A stretch of DNA of 64,000 bases from Bradyrhizobium sp. 141 (GTDB lineage Bacteria > Pseudomonadota > Alphaproteobacteria > Rhizobiales > Xanthobacteraceae), in assembly GCF_023074055.1 (NCBI RefSeq), contig NZ_JADPKR010000108.1:248001-312000 (forward strand), written 5' to 3'. The first letter of the stretch is position 1, and every line of letters starts with the position of its first letter. This document shows, in pieces, positions 16,535 to 25,930 of the stretch. The notes beneath the pieces are model-generated. The model made no database searches. It saw only the letters and a program-made list of their open reading frames with translations, and had not been told where the DNA came from. The position numbers were made by a program, and so were the translations under genes.

Positions 16535-16975
16535 TCAGGCGGCGGAGCTCACGTCGGCCTTGTCCGCGTCCGCCTTGGGATGGGTGGCCTCGAACTGGCT
16601 CCGCAGCTTCTCTTCATAGGCGATCAGCTTGCGGGCATCCTTCAGCGCCCGATAGAGGTCGCCGTTCAGGATGTTGTTGTTGATGGCCTCGATGATCGGC
16701 CAGGCGCTCGGCACCGCGGTGACGATGTCGCGCACCAGGTTGAAATAGGTGCCGTGCTGGGTCTGCGGATCCGGCGAGATGTACATGAGCTGGACCGCCA
16801 GATAGACGAGCTTGGCCGGCGTATCGGCGGTCTCGGGCGTGAGGATGTCGCGCTCGCGCAGGATCGGCACGTTGTCGCCGTCGATCAGGAGGCGGGCACG
16901 CTGGTCCGTGTTGGTAATCACGCAGTTACCGACGATGATACGTTCGTGCGGCCTGAGCTCGACCTTGAGGGCCAT
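16535..16975 (-). CDS. flbT: Flagellin synthesis regulator FlbT
   Basis: A 146-residue protein beginning MALKVELRPHERIIVGNCVI, with 'RARLLIDGDNVPILRERDIL' and 'PAKLVYLAVQLMYI', all characteristic of FlbT. In Caulobacter, FlbT acts after transcription on flagellin mRNA 5' leaders and represses flagellin production when assembly is blocked. It is divergent from the flagellin array, with flaF at the array's other end. A near-CtrA site (TTAA-N7-TAAA, 17052-17066) lies 77 bases upstream of its start. Confidence 0.95.
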   Translation of the reverse strand: MALKVELRPHERIIVGNCVITNTDQRARLLIDGDNVPILRERDILTPETADTPAKLVYLAVQLMYISPDPQTQHGTYFNLVRDIVTAVPSAWPIIEAINNNILNGDLYRALKDARKLIAYEEKLRSQFEATHPKADADKADVSSAA

Positions 16976-17296
16976 GCCTGTTCTCCATCAACGCTTTCGT
17001 AACCGAGCGTGTGTTGCGGCGGGTCAAGGCGCAATACTCCATCAACATTAGTTAACGAGTTGTAAATCGCCGGCATTCGCGCGGAAAAGCGCAATCATAT
17101 CAACGTTGAAATTGCGCCGCGTGGCAGCGCCGCAGCCGGGCGGATCGGCCGAATCGCGCGCCGACTCAGTCAAAGCGCCGGTTTCATTTCATGTTTCGTT
17201 AGAGGACTCCGTCCCACGGTCCGCCGGTCGCTGGGTCCATCTCGGTCCAAGCAGACGTGTAACAGTAGCGTCGTTTACCAGAAAGGTAACAGAGTT
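16976..17296. other. 321-base divergent intergenic region flbT / flagellin 1
   Basis: This region holds the control regions of flbT (minus) and the first flagellin (plus). I see TTAAcgagttgTAAA (17052-17066), one mismatch from a CtrA box. I also see a GG-N10-GC pair near 17122-17136 whose -12 element is poor. The last 40 bases form the flagellin leader with AGAAAGG-type ribosome site. No gene is present. Confidence 0.5.
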
Positions 17297-19576
17297 ATGT
17301 CAGGTATCGTCCTCTCCTCGTCGGTTCGTCAGAACCTGCTCTCCCTCCAGTCCACTGCTGACCTCCTCGCCACCACGCAGAACCGTCTGTCGACCGGCAA
17401 GAGCGTCAATTCGGCCCTGGACAATCCCACCAACTTCTTCACCGCACAGTCGCTCGACAACCGCGCCAGCGACATCAATAATTTGCTCGATGGTATCGCC
17501 AACGGCGTGCAGGTGCTGCAGGCCGCCAACACCGGCATCACCTCGCTGCAGAAGCTGATCGACAGCGCCAAGTCGATCGCCAACCAGGCGCTGCAGACCA
17601 CCGTCGGCTACTCCACCAAGTCGAACGTCTCCGCCACCATCTCGGGTGCGACGGCGGCCGACCTGCGCGGCACGACCTCCTACGCCAGCGCGACCGCGAG
17701 CAGCAACGTCGTGTTTAGCGGCGCTGCCGGCGGCACCACGGCGGCGAGCGGCACCACGACCCTCGGCGCCACCCTCGGCACCTTCACGGGCACCGCGGCA
17801 ACGGCCGGCGACGGCACCGCGGCCCTGACCGGCACCATCACCCTGATCGCCACCAACGGCACGACCGCCACCGGCCTGCTCGGCAATGCCCAGCCCGCCG
17901 ACGGCGACACGCTGACCGTGAACGGCAAGACCATCACGTTCCGCTCGGGTTCTGCTCCGGCGTCGACCGCGGTTGCGTCCGGCTCGGGCGTCAGCGGCAA
18001 CCTCGTCACCGACGGCAGCGGCAACTCCACGGTCTATCTCGGTACCGCGGGCACCCCGGCTGCGACCGTCAACGATCTGTTGACCGCGGTCGATCTGGCC
18101 AGCGGCGTCAAGACGGCATCCATCACCGCCGGTGCTGCGACGCTCGCCACCAGCTTCAACCAGACCGCTTCGAGCGTTGGTGCGGGCGCCGTCACGCTGA
18201 AGAGCTCGACGGGTGCTGACCTGAGCGTCACCGGCAAGGCCGACCTGCTCAAGTCTCTCGGCCTGTCCACGTCTGTGGGCGGCGGCAACGCCACCGTGAG
18301 CGTCAACCGGACCACGAGCGCGGGCTCGCTCGGTGCGACGATCGCGGACGGTTCGACGCTGAACGTCGACGGTCACGTCATCACCTTCAAGAACGCGCCG
18401 ATCCCGGGTTCGACCGGTGCTCCGAGCGTTCCGAGCGGGTATGGTACGAGCGGCAACGTCCTCACTGACGGCGCCGGCAACTCGACGGTCTACCTGCAGG
18501 GCGGCACGATCAACGACGTGCTGAAGGCGATCGACCTTGCCACCGGCGTGCAGACCGCGACGATCAATGCCAACGGCACCGCGGGGCTTACGACGGCCAC
18601 CGGCCAGACCAACTCGTCGATCAACGCCTCGGGCCAGCTCAAGCTCTCGACCGGCGTCAATGCCGACCTGTCGATCACCGGCACCGGCAATGCGCTGAAT
18701 GCGCTCGGCTTCGCCGGCAACACCGGCACTTCGACCGCCTTCACCGCGGCGCGCACCTCGGGCGTCGGCGGCATCACCGGCAAGACCTTGACCTTCTCCT
18801 CCTTCAACGGCGGCACGGCGGTCACCGCCACCTTCGGTGACGGCACCAACGGCACGGTCAAGACGCTCGATCAGCTCAACACGAAGCTTCAGGCCAACAA
18901 CCTGACGGCGACGATCGACGCCAACGGCCTGCTGACGGTCTCGACCACCAACGACTACGCGTCCTCGACCATCGGTTCGAGCGCCGCAGGTGGTTCGATC
19001 GGCGGTACGCTGACTTCGGCGCTGACGTTCTCGACGGCTTCCAGCCCCGTCCAGGATACGGTTGCGCAGACCTCGCGTGCTAATCTCGTCAACCAGTACA
19101 ACAACATCCTGAACCAGATCGACTCGACGGCGCAGGACTCCTCGTTCAACGGTGTCAACCTCTTGAACGGCGACCAGCTCAAGCTGGTGTTCGACGAGAC
19201 TGCCAAGTCGAGCCTGAGCATCACGGGCGTGACCTACAACTCCAAGGGTCTGGGCCTTGCTGCGTTGACCAGCGGTGTCGACTTCATCGACAACTCCGCG
19301 ACCAACAAGGTGCTGTCCAACCTGAACTCTGCCTCGAGCACCCTCCGTTCGGAAGCCTCGGCTCTGGGCTCGAACCTGACGATCGTGCAGGTTCGTCAGG
19401 ACTTCAACAAGAACCTGATCAACGTGCTGCAGACCGGTTCGTCCAACCTGACCCTGGCCGACACCAACGTCGAGGCGGCCAACAGCCAGGCGCTGTCGAC
19501 CCGCCAGTCGATCGCGGTCTCCGCGCTGTCGCTGGCCAACCAGTCGCAGCAGAGCGTGCTCCAGCTGCTCCGCTAA
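17297..19576 (+). CDS. fliC: Flagellin (giant type), copy 1
   Basis: A 759-residue filament protein. The N-terminal D0/D1 helices (SVRQNLLSLQSTADLLATTQ, then NRLSTGKSVNSALDNPTNFF) and the C-terminal 'LADTNVEAANSQALSTRQSI' with 'SQQSVLQLLR' are flagellin hallmarks. The central 400-plus residues are Gly/Thr/Ala-rich, with repeated flagellin-IN-like units (GDTLTVNGKTITF, DGSTLNVDGHVITF, GKTLTFSSFNGG). Length fits the thick-flagellum flagellins described for Bradyrhizobium. No cysteine is present, as is usual for flagellin. It has its own terminator. Translation may be controlled by FlbT/FlaF through the leader. Confidence 0.96.
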   Translation: MSGIVLSSSVRQNLLSLQSTADLLATTQNRLSTGKSVNSALDNPTNFFTAQSLDNRASDINNLLDGIANGVQVLQAANTGITSLQKLIDSAKSIANQALQTTVGYSTKSNVSATISGATAADLRGTTSYASATASSNVVFSGAAGGTTAASGTTTLGATLGTFTGTAATAGDGTAALTGTITLIATNGTTATGLLGNAQPADGDTLTVNGKTITFRSGSAPASTAVASGSGVSGNLVTDGSGNSTVYLGTAGTPAATVNDLLTAVDLASGVKTASITAGAATLATSFNQTASSVGAGAVTLKSSTGADLSVTGKADLLKSLGLSTSVGGGNATVSVNRTTSAGSLGATIADGSTLNVDGHVITFKNAPIPGSTGAPSVPSGYGTSGNVLTDGAGNSTVYLQGGTINDVLKAIDLATGVQTATINANGTAGLTTATGQTNSSINASGQLKLSTGVNADLSITGTGNALNALGFAGNTGTSTAFTAARTSGVGGITGKTLTFSSFNGGTAVTATFGDGTNGTVKTLDQLNTKLQANNLTATIDANGLLTVSTTNDYASSTIGSSAAGGSIGGTLTSALTFSTASSPVQDTVAQTSRANLVNQYNNILNQIDSTAQDSSFNGVNLLNGDQLKLVFDETAKSSLSITGVTYNSKGLGLAALTSGVDFIDNSATNKVLSNLNSASSTLRSEASALGSNLTIVQVRQDFNKNLINVLQTGSSNLTLADTNVEAANSQALSTRQSIAVSALSLANQSQQSVLQLLR

Positions 19577-19902
19577 CAAGCGGACGACATCGCAAGACGA
19601 TTACGGCGGCGGGGCTTCGGCCCCGCCGCTTTCTTTTTGCGCTCGTCCCGCGCAGCCGGCGTCCTGCGGGGCTTTCGAAAAGTAACCAGCGGTTATGGTT
19701 AATGGAGCGTAAGCGCAGAGAAACGCCAATGATTTCAGGCTGATTGCAGAACGCGCGGGCGGCTGTCGTTCGTTTATGGTGAACCGACGCTTATGCAGGC
19801 GATGTTCGTTTCACCCTTTGTTAGCCATGTCGCGGCACGCTGGCCCCGTCACTCGATCCGAAGCGATCGAACGAAGACGCGTAAGCCAGAAGGGTAAGAG
19901 TC
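19577..19902. other. 326-base interval between flagellins 1 and 2
   Basis: It contains the flagellin 1 terminator (19606-19637) and the leader of flagellin 2. An ATGGTTAA half-site (19695-19702), the reverse complement of TTAACCAT, and 'TTTGTTAGCCATG' (around 19817-19829) resemble partial CtrA motifs but lack a second half at the right spacing. No gene is seen. Confidence 0.5.
19606..19637 (+). terminator. Terminator of flagellin 1
   Basis: The stem GCGGCGGGGC-TTCG-GCCCCGCCGC (10 base pairs, UUCG tetraloop) is followed by a T-rich tract. The same stem core is reused after flagellins 2 and 3. Confidence 0.92.
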
Positions 19903-22182
19903 ATGTCAGGTATTGTTCTCTCTGCGTCGGTTCGTCAGAACCTCCTCTCTCTCCAGTCCACCGCCGATCTTCTCGCCACCACACAGAACCGTCTGTCGAC
20001 CGGCAAGAGCGTCAACTCGGCTCTGGACAATCCCACCAACTTCTTCACCGCACAGTCGCTCGACAACCGCGCCAGCGACATCAACAATTTGCTCGACGGC
20101 ATCGCCAACGGCGTGCAGGTGCTGCAGGCCGCCAACACTGGCTTGACCTCGTTGCAGAAGCTGATCGACAGCGCCAAGTCGATCGCCAACCAGGCGCTGC
20201 AGACCACCGTCGGCTACTCCACCAAGTCCAACGTCTCCACCACCATCTCGGGCGCGACGGCGGCCGACCTGCGCGGCACGACGTCCTTCGCCAGCGCGAC
20301 CGCGAGCAGCAACGTGCTGTATAACGGCACGGCCGGCGGTACCACCGCGGCGACCGGCACGACGACGCTCGGCGCCACCATCGGCTCCTTTGCAAGCACT
20401 GGCGCAACGGCCGGCAACGGCACCACGGCCCTGGACGGCACCATCACCCTGATCGCCACCAACGGCACGACCGCAACAGGCCTGGCCGGCAACGCCCAGC
20501 CTGCCGACGGCGACACGCTGACCGTGAACGGCAAGACCATCACCTTCCGCTCGGGTTCTGCTCCGGCGTCGACTGCGGTCGCGTCCGGTTCGGGCGTCAG
20601 TGGCAACCTCGTCACCGACGGCAACGGCAACACCACCGTCTATCTCGGCACCGCAGGCGCCCCGGCCGCGAACGTCAATGATCTCTTGACTGCGATTGAT
20701 CTCGCCAGCGGCGTCAAGACGGTATCCATCACCGCGGGTGCCGCGACGATCGCCACGAGCGTCGGCCAGACCGCTTCGAGCGCTGCTGGCGGTGCCGTCA
20801 CGCTGAAGAGCTCGACAGGTGCGGATCTGAGCGTCACCGGCAAGGCCGACCTGCTCAAGGCGCTCGCCCTGACGACGTCCACCGGTGCAGGCAATGCCAC
20901 CGTGACCGCCAACCGGACCACGAGCGCGGCCTCGCTCGGTGCGACCATCGCGGACGGCTCGACGCTGAACGTCGACGGTCACGTCATCACCTTCAAGAAC
21001 GCGCCGGTCCCGGGTTCGACCGGTGCGCCGAGTGTTCCGAGCGGCTTCGGTGCCAGCGGTAACGTCGTCACCGACGGCAACGGCAACTCGACGGTCTATC
21101 TGCAGGCCGGCACGGTCAACGACGTGCTGAAGGCAATCGACTTTGCCACCGGCGTGCAGACCTTCACGCTGAACGGCAGTGGTGGCGGTACGCTAGCGAC
21201 TGCGGTCGGACAGGCTCCATCGACGATCAACACGTCCGGCCAGCTCAAGATATCGACCGGCGTCAACGCCGACCTGTCGATCACCGGCACCGGCAACGCG
21301 CTGAACGTATTCGGCCTCGCCGGCAACACCGGAAACGCAACGGCATTCTCCGCCGCCCGCACCTCCGGCATCGGCGGCATCGCCGGCAAGACCTTGACCT
21401 TCTCCTCCTTCAACGGCGGCACGGCGGTCAACGTCACCTTCGGCGACGGCACCAACGGCACGGTCAAGACGCTCGATCAGCTCAACACGAAGCTTCAGGC
21501 CAACAACTTGTCTGCGACGATCGACGCCAACGGCTTGCTGACCATCACCGCGTCCAACGATTACGCGTCCTCGACGCTCGGCTCGACGACTGCCGGCGGT
21601 GCGATCGGCGGCACGCTGACTTCGGCGCTCACGTTCTCGACGGCTTCCAATCCCGTCCAGGATGGCGTTGCCCAGACGGCCCGTGCGAACCTGGTGTCTC
21701 AGTACAACAACATCCTGAACCAGATCGACACGACCTCGCAGGACTCCTCGTTCAACGGTGTCAACCTCTTGAACGGCGATCAGCTCAAGCTGGTGTTCGA
21801 CGAGACCGGCAAGTCGAGCCTGAACATCACCGGCGTGACCTACAACTCGAAGGGCCTGGGTCTCGCCTCGCTGACGGTCGGCGTCGACTTCATCGACAAC
21901 GCCGCCGCCAACAGGGTGCTGACTAACCTGAACGCCGCGTCGAGCACGCTGCGCTCGGAAGCCTCGAGCCTCGGCTCGAACCTCTCGGTGGTGCAGATCC
22001 GTCAGGACTTCAACAAGAACCTGATCAATGTGCTGCAGACCGGCTCGTCCAACCTGACCCTGGCCGACACCAACGTCGAGGCGGCCAACAGCCAGGCGCT
22101 GTCGACCCGGCAGTCGATCGCGGTCTCCGCGCTGTCGCTGGCCAACACCTCGCAGCAGAGCGTGCTCCAGCTGCTCCGCTAA
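19903..22182 (+). CDS. fliC: Flagellin (giant type), copy 2
   Basis: A 759-residue flagellin, the closest relative of copy 1. The first 130 or so residues differ at only a few positions, and the C-terminal 70 residues are almost the same. Differences concentrate in the central region, for instance residues around 138-190 and 395-460. The same IN-like modules occur in the same order. It begins at ATG after 'AGAAGGGTAAGAGTC'. It has its own promoter interval and terminator, so the copies can be expressed separately. It is probably a tandem duplicate kept similar at both ends by filament packing and possibly gene conversion. Confidence 0.96.
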   Translation: MSGIVLSASVRQNLLSLQSTADLLATTQNRLSTGKSVNSALDNPTNFFTAQSLDNRASDINNLLDGIANGVQVLQAANTGLTSLQKLIDSAKSIANQALQTTVGYSTKSNVSTTISGATAADLRGTTSFASATASSNVLYNGTAGGTTAATGTTTLGATIGSFASTGATAGNGTTALDGTITLIATNGTTATGLAGNAQPADGDTLTVNGKTITFRSGSAPASTAVASGSGVSGNLVTDGNGNTTVYLGTAGAPAANVNDLLTAIDLASGVKTVSITAGAATIATSVGQTASSAAGGAVTLKSSTGADLSVTGKADLLKALALTTSTGAGNATVTANRTTSAASLGATIADGSTLNVDGHVITFKNAPVPGSTGAPSVPSGFGASGNVVTDGNGNSTVYLQAGTVNDVLKAIDFATGVQTFTLNGSGGGTLATAVGQAPSTINTSGQLKISTGVNADLSITGTGNALNVFGLAGNTGNATAFSAARTSGIGGIAGKTLTFSSFNGGTAVNVTFGDGTNGTVKTLDQLNTKLQANNLSATIDANGLLTITASNDYASSTLGSTTAGGAIGGTLTSALTFSTASNPVQDGVAQTARANLVSQYNNILNQIDTTSQDSSFNGVNLLNGDQLKLVFDETGKSSLNITGVTYNSKGLGLASLTVGVDFIDNAAANRVLTNLNAASSTLRSEASSLGSNLSVVQIRQDFNKNLINVLQTGSSNLTLADTNVEAANSQALSTRQSIAVSALSLANTSQQSVLQLLR

Positions 22183-22210
22183 TAACCGACTGAAATCACA
22201 CAATAAAATC

Positions 22211-22246
22211 GAGCGGCGGGGCCATTTGCCCCGCCGCTCTTTTTTG
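22211..22246 (+). terminator. Terminator of flagellin 2
   Basis: GAGCGGCGGGGC pairs with GCCCCGCCGCTC (12 base pairs, 5-base loop) and is followed by six or more T residues. Confidence 0.93.
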
Positions 22247-22292
22247 CATTCGGAGACGGGGGAGGGCCTTCACTCGCCATTAACCCTATCGC

Positions 22293-22307
22293 TTAAACCG
22301 GCGTTAA
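22293..22307 (+). promoter_or_regulatory. CtrA-type box upstream of flagellin 3
   Basis: TTAAaccggcgTTAA is an exact TTAA-N7-TTAA site, followed by CCAT, 95 bases before the flagellin 3 start. Flagellins 1 and 2 lack an exact site, so copy 3 may be regulated differently. Confidence 0.6.
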
Positions 22308-22401
22308 CCATACTTTAAAGGACACCTCCTAAAACTGGACAAAAGCCCGCTTTCGAGACCGCGCGGCCGATTCGTATCCGGTTCAAGAGGAAGACTCGCC
22401 A

Positions 22402-24693
22402 ATGTCCAACATCGTTCTCTCGGCGTCCGTTCGCCAGAACCTGTTGTCGCTGCAGTCGACGGCCGACTTGCTGGCCACGACGCAGGAGCGGCTGTCGACC
22501 GGTAAGAAGGTCAACACGGCGCTCGACAATCCCACCAACTTCTTCACGGCGCAGGGGTTGGACAACCGGGCGAGCGACATCAGTAACCTGCTCGACGGCA
22601 TCAACAACGGTGTGCAGGTGCTCCAGGCCGCCAACACCGGCATCACCTCGCTGCAGAAGCTGATCGACAGCGCCAAATCGATCGCCAACCAGGCGCTGCA
22701 GACCACCGTCGGCTACTCCACCAAGTCGAACGTCTCCACCACGATTCCCGGCGCGACGCCCGCCGACCTTCGCGGCACGACCTCCTACGCGAGCGCGACC
22801 GCCAAGAGCAACGTGCTCTATACCGGTGCAGCCGGTGGCACGACCCCGGTCACCGGGACTGCAGCGCTCGGTGCATCGCTCGGCTCGAGCGCCGGCACCT
22901 TTACCGGCACGGCAGCGCTTGCCGCCGACGGCACCACCGCGCTGTCCGGCACCGCGACATTGGTCGGCACCACCGCGTCCACCACGTTCGGGGCCGCGCC
23001 CGCCGACGGCGACACGCTGACCGTGAACGGCAAGACCATCACCTTCCGCACCGGCGCCGCTCCGAGCACGCAACCGACCGGCTGGGGCCTCGACGCCAGC
23101 GGACACATCGCCACCGACGGCAACGGCAATTCGATCGTCTATGAGGGAACGGCGGGTGCGCCCGGGGCGACCATCAACGACGTCCTCAGTGCGATCGACC
23201 TCGCCAGCGGCGTCAAGACCGCCACGATCAGCGCGAGCGCGGCCACCATCGCGGTCAGCGGTTCGGCGGGTCCCGTCGGCACGCTTCAGACGGCATCGTC
23301 CATCTCGGGCGGCGGCCAGGTCACGCTGAAGAGCTCGACCGGTGCCGATCTGAGTGTGACGGGCAAGGCTGACTTCCTCAACAAGCTCGGTCTGACCGCG
23401 GCGACCGGCGCAGGCAATGCGAACGTGACCGCGGCCCGATCGACCACCGCCGGCTCGCTCGGCACTCTCGTTCAGGACGGCTCGACCCTGAACATCGACG
23501 GCCACACCATCACCTTCAAGAACGCGCAGACGCCGCAATCGGCGGCGAGCGTCACGTCGGGCGGCGTCAGCGGCAACATCGTCACCGACGGCAACGGCAA
23601 CTCGACCGTCTATATCCAGAGCGCGACGCTGACCGACCTGCTCAACGCGGTCGATCTTGCCACCGGCGTCAAGACCGCGAGCCTCTTCAACGGCGCGGCG
23701 ACGTTGACGCCCACCGCGGGTCAGATCCCGTCGTCGGTCAACAGCAGCGGCCAGCTTGCACTCTCCACCGGCATCAATGCCGACCTGTCGATCACCGGCA
23801 CCGGCAACGCACTCGGCGCGTTCGGCCTCAGCGGCAACACGGGAACGGCGACCGCCTTCACCGCGGCGCGCACCTCCGGTGTTGGTGGTGTCAGCGGCAA
23901 GACTCTGACCTTCTCGTCCTTCAACGGCGGTACGCCGGTGAACGTCACCTTCGGCGACGGCACCAACGGCACTGTCAAGACGCTCGATCAGCTCAATGTG
24001 CAGCTGCAGGCGAACCACCTGACGGCGACGATCGATGCCAACGGCGTGCTGACGGTCACCACCGTCAACGAATACGCGTCCTCGACCCTCGGATCGACTG
24101 CCGCGGGCGGCGCGGTCGGTGGTACGCTCACCGGCGTGCTCGCCTTTACCACCGCGCAGCCCCCGGTTCAGGACCCGGTCGCGCAGACGGCGCGTTCGAG
24201 CCTGGTCAGCCAGTTCAACAACATCCTGGCACAGATCGACACGACGTCGCAGGACTCGTCCTTCAACGGCATCAACCTGCTCAACGGCGACACGCTGAAG
24301 CTGGTTTTCAACGAGACCGGCAGCTCGACGCTCGGCATCAACGGCGTCGTGTTCAACGCGGCGGGTCTCGGTCTCAGCAATCTCGTTCCCGGCACGGACT
24401 TCATCGACAACGGCGCCACCAACAAGGTGCTGGCCAGCCTGAATGCCGCCTCGAGCAGGCTGCGCTCGGAAGGCTCCTCCCTCGGTTCGAACCTTTCGAT
24501 CGTGCAGGTGCGTCAGGACTTCTCCAAGAACCTGATCAACGTGCTGCAGACCGGCTCGTCCAATTTGACGCTCGCCGACACCAACGAGGAAGCGGCGAAC
24601 AGCCAGGCGCTGTCGACCCGCCAGTCGATCGCAGTCTCCGCGCTGTCGCTGGCGAACCAGTCGCAGCAGAGCGTGCTGCAGCTGCTCCGCTAA
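22402..24693 (+). CDS. fliC: Flagellin (giant type), copy 3
   Basis: A 763-residue flagellin and the most divergent of the three. It starts MSNIVLSASVRQNLLS rather than MSGIVLS. It has TGKKVNTALDNP and an acidic change near the C-terminus (ADTNEEAAN versus ADTNVEAAN). The central part is four residues longer, with different segments around residues 150-200 and 325-440. Terminal helices and IN-like modules are otherwise the same. An exact CtrA-type box precedes it. It might be a minor or differently timed filament subunit. Confidence 0.96.
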   Translation: MSNIVLSASVRQNLLSLQSTADLLATTQERLSTGKKVNTALDNPTNFFTAQGLDNRASDISNLLDGINNGVQVLQAANTGITSLQKLIDSAKSIANQALQTTVGYSTKSNVSTTIPGATPADLRGTTSYASATAKSNVLYTGAAGGTTPVTGTAALGASLGSSAGTFTGTAALAADGTTALSGTATLVGTTASTTFGAAPADGDTLTVNGKTITFRTGAAPSTQPTGWGLDASGHIATDGNGNSIVYEGTAGAPGATINDVLSAIDLASGVKTATISASAATIAVSGSAGPVGTLQTASSISGGGQVTLKSSTGADLSVTGKADFLNKLGLTAATGAGNANVTAARSTTAGSLGTLVQDGSTLNIDGHTITFKNAQTPQSAASVTSGGVSGNIVTDGNGNSTVYIQSATLTDLLNAVDLATGVKTASLFNGAATLTPTAGQIPSSVNSSGQLALSTGINADLSITGTGNALGAFGLSGNTGTATAFTAARTSGVGGVSGKTLTFSSFNGGTPVNVTFGDGTNGTVKTLDQLNVQLQANHLTATIDANGVLTVTTVNEYASSTLGSTAAGGAVGGTLTGVLAFTTAQPPVQDPVAQTARSSLVSQFNNILAQIDTTSQDSSFNGINLLNGDTLKLVFNETGSSTLGINGVVFNAAGLGLSNLVPGTDFIDNGATNKVLASLNAASSRLRSEGSSLGSNLSIVQVRQDFSKNLINVLQTGSSNLTLADTNEEAANSQALSTRQSIAVSALSLANQSQQSVLQLLR

Positions 24694-24726
24694 TTTCGAG
24701 AGCCAAGCTCACCATTCGAGATTTCG

Positions 24727-24755
24727 CGGCGGGGCTAACGCTCCGCCGTTCTTTT
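24727..24755 (+). terminator. Terminator of flagellin 3
   Basis: CGGCGGGGC-TAAC-GCTCCGCCG (9 pairs including one G-T) is followed by TTCTTTT. Confidence 0.8.
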
Positions 24756-24986
24756 GAGGGAGATCGCTAAGACAAGATTAGCTGAGATCAGCACGCATCG
24801 CGCGAAGCGCGTTTACACCGTGCGTGCGTGGATCTAGCGTTGCGCTGACGAAGAGCTCCGCGACCCGTAATTATCCGGAGTGCTTCCAAGCACACACGTA
24901 AGCAAATCTTAAGCGGTGCTGCCTAGGGTTGGGAAAGAAATCCTTAAGCGCTTACAACGCGCTAGGTAACCTCCAGGGTGTGATTG

Positions 24987-25355
24987 ATGTCGAATTCCGC
25001 TGCCTCGGCTTATGCGCGTGTTGCAACCACCACCGCATCTCCTCGCGACATCGAGGCGCAGACCCTGCTCAAGGCCGCGAACAAGCTCCAGGACGCCGTG
25101 AACGCCGCCGATCCGCTCAGCGAGCAGACCATGCAGGCCCTGATGTTCAACCGCAAGCTCTGGACCATTTTCTTGAGCGAGGCGATGCGCGACAACAATC
25201 CGCAGCCGATCGACGTGCGGCAGAAGATCGCCAACATCAGCGTGTTCGTGCTGAGCCAGACCGCCGCGCTCCAGATGAGCCCGCAGTTCGATCACTTCCG
25301 TCCGCTGATCGAGATCAACCGCAACATCGCCGCTGGTCTGTCCGGACGCCCGTGA
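24987..25355 (+). CDS. flaF: Flagellar biosynthesis regulator FlaF
   Basis: A 122-residue FlaF-family protein. It has 'SAASAYARVATTTASPRDIE' at the start, 'EAQTLLKAANKLQDA', 'ALMFNRKLWTIFLSEAM' and 'QKIANISVFVLSQTAALQ'. In Caulobacter FlaF promotes flagellin production and opposes FlbT, probably through direct contact with flagellin. The start is the ATG; the preceding TTG codon is also in frame but less likely. It lies immediately downstream of the flagellin array. Confidence 0.95.
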   Translation: MSNSAASAYARVATTTASPRDIEAQTLLKAANKLQDAVNAADPLSEQTMQALMFNRKLWTIFLSEAMRDNNPQPIDVRQKIANISVFVLSQTAALQMSPQFDHFRPLIEINRNIAAGLSGRP

Positions 25356-25470
25356 TGGGCAGGTGCTGATCACAGCTTGTCGTTTTGCTTCGACAATACG
25401 ACTTTCACGCTGACCGGTGCCGGTCAGGCGCAGAGCAACAACGTCGATCCCGCAATCTCGATCGTGATCG

Positions 25471-25830
25471 TCAGGCGCTGACGTCCGTGCTGAGCGGACG
25501 CGAGGGCTCGGACTTCATATCCAATGCATGGAAATAGGCCCGCCGGCGCAGCATCGCTTCGTCGGGGAACTGGTTGACCACTGCGTCGGTCCTGTCATTG
25601 ACGACCTGGAAGACGAAAGACGCGGCGGCCTGGTCGAATATGACCTGGCGCGAGACGTTCTCGCGGTTCGGCAGATCATTGCGCACGGGCGCGCTCGTAT
25701 CGCTCGCGGCGACCGCCTGGCTCACCGGAAGATCAGTTTGCACGGCCTCGTTCGCCGCCACGTTGGACGTCGTTACGATCTGCACGGGGGCCGGGATCCC
25801 CACCGGCCTGATGCTGAAATCTGTACTCAT
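25471..25830 (-). CDS. FlaG-like flagellar protein
   Basis: A 119-residue protein with a low-complexity first half and a conserved second half, 'FVFQVVNDRTDAVVNQFPDE'. This resembles the FlaG pattern (a strand, then 'D..TGEVI..FP.E'). FlaG proteins influence filament length in other bacteria. AGGAGG precedes the ATG at ideal spacing. It lies on the minus strand between flaF and the flgN/flgJ/flgI group, in a fully flagellar context. The call rests on this short motif and context, so it remains tentative. Confidence 0.6.
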   Translation of the reverse strand: MSTDFSIRPVGIPAPVQIVTTSNVAANEAVQTDLPVSQAVAASDTSAPVRNDLPNRENVSRQVIFDQAAASFVFQVVNDRTDAVVNQFPDEAMLRRRAYFHALDMKSEPSRPLSTDVSA

Positions 25831-25930
25831 GGCAGCCTCCTGGTTGCCTAGCGTGAGTCAAATCCCAACCCCTCTAATAACGCAACCATGGAACACCAGG
25901 ACTGAAGACCCGGTAAGGAAACGTACCTAA

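Noticed and set aside
17122..17137. GG-N10-GC pair (TGGCAGCGCCGCAGCC) upstream of flagellin 1 as a sigma-54 promoter
   Set aside because: The -24 part is fair, but the -12 region lacks TTGC. It is 160 bases from the start, so chance in GC-rich DNA is a better explanation.
17300..19579. Long minus-strand open frame (about 759 codons) antisense to flagellin 1
   Set aside because: It mirrors the flagellin gene exactly, with Arg/Gly/Val-biased composition and no family resemblance. This is a usual shadow of GC-rich codon usage.
22337..22353. GG-N10-GC pair (TGGACAAAAGCCCGC) upstream of flagellin 3 as a sigma-54 promoter
   Set aside because: Neither half matches the consensus beyond the GG and GC. 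The CtrA-type box nearby is the stronger candidate.
17600..24400. Repeated GGCACC/GGCAAC tracts in flagellins as microsatellites or phase-variation sites
   Set aside because: They reflect Gly-Thr/Gly-Asn codons in coding sequence. No homopolymer or unit repeat long enough for slippage was seen, and all frames are intact.
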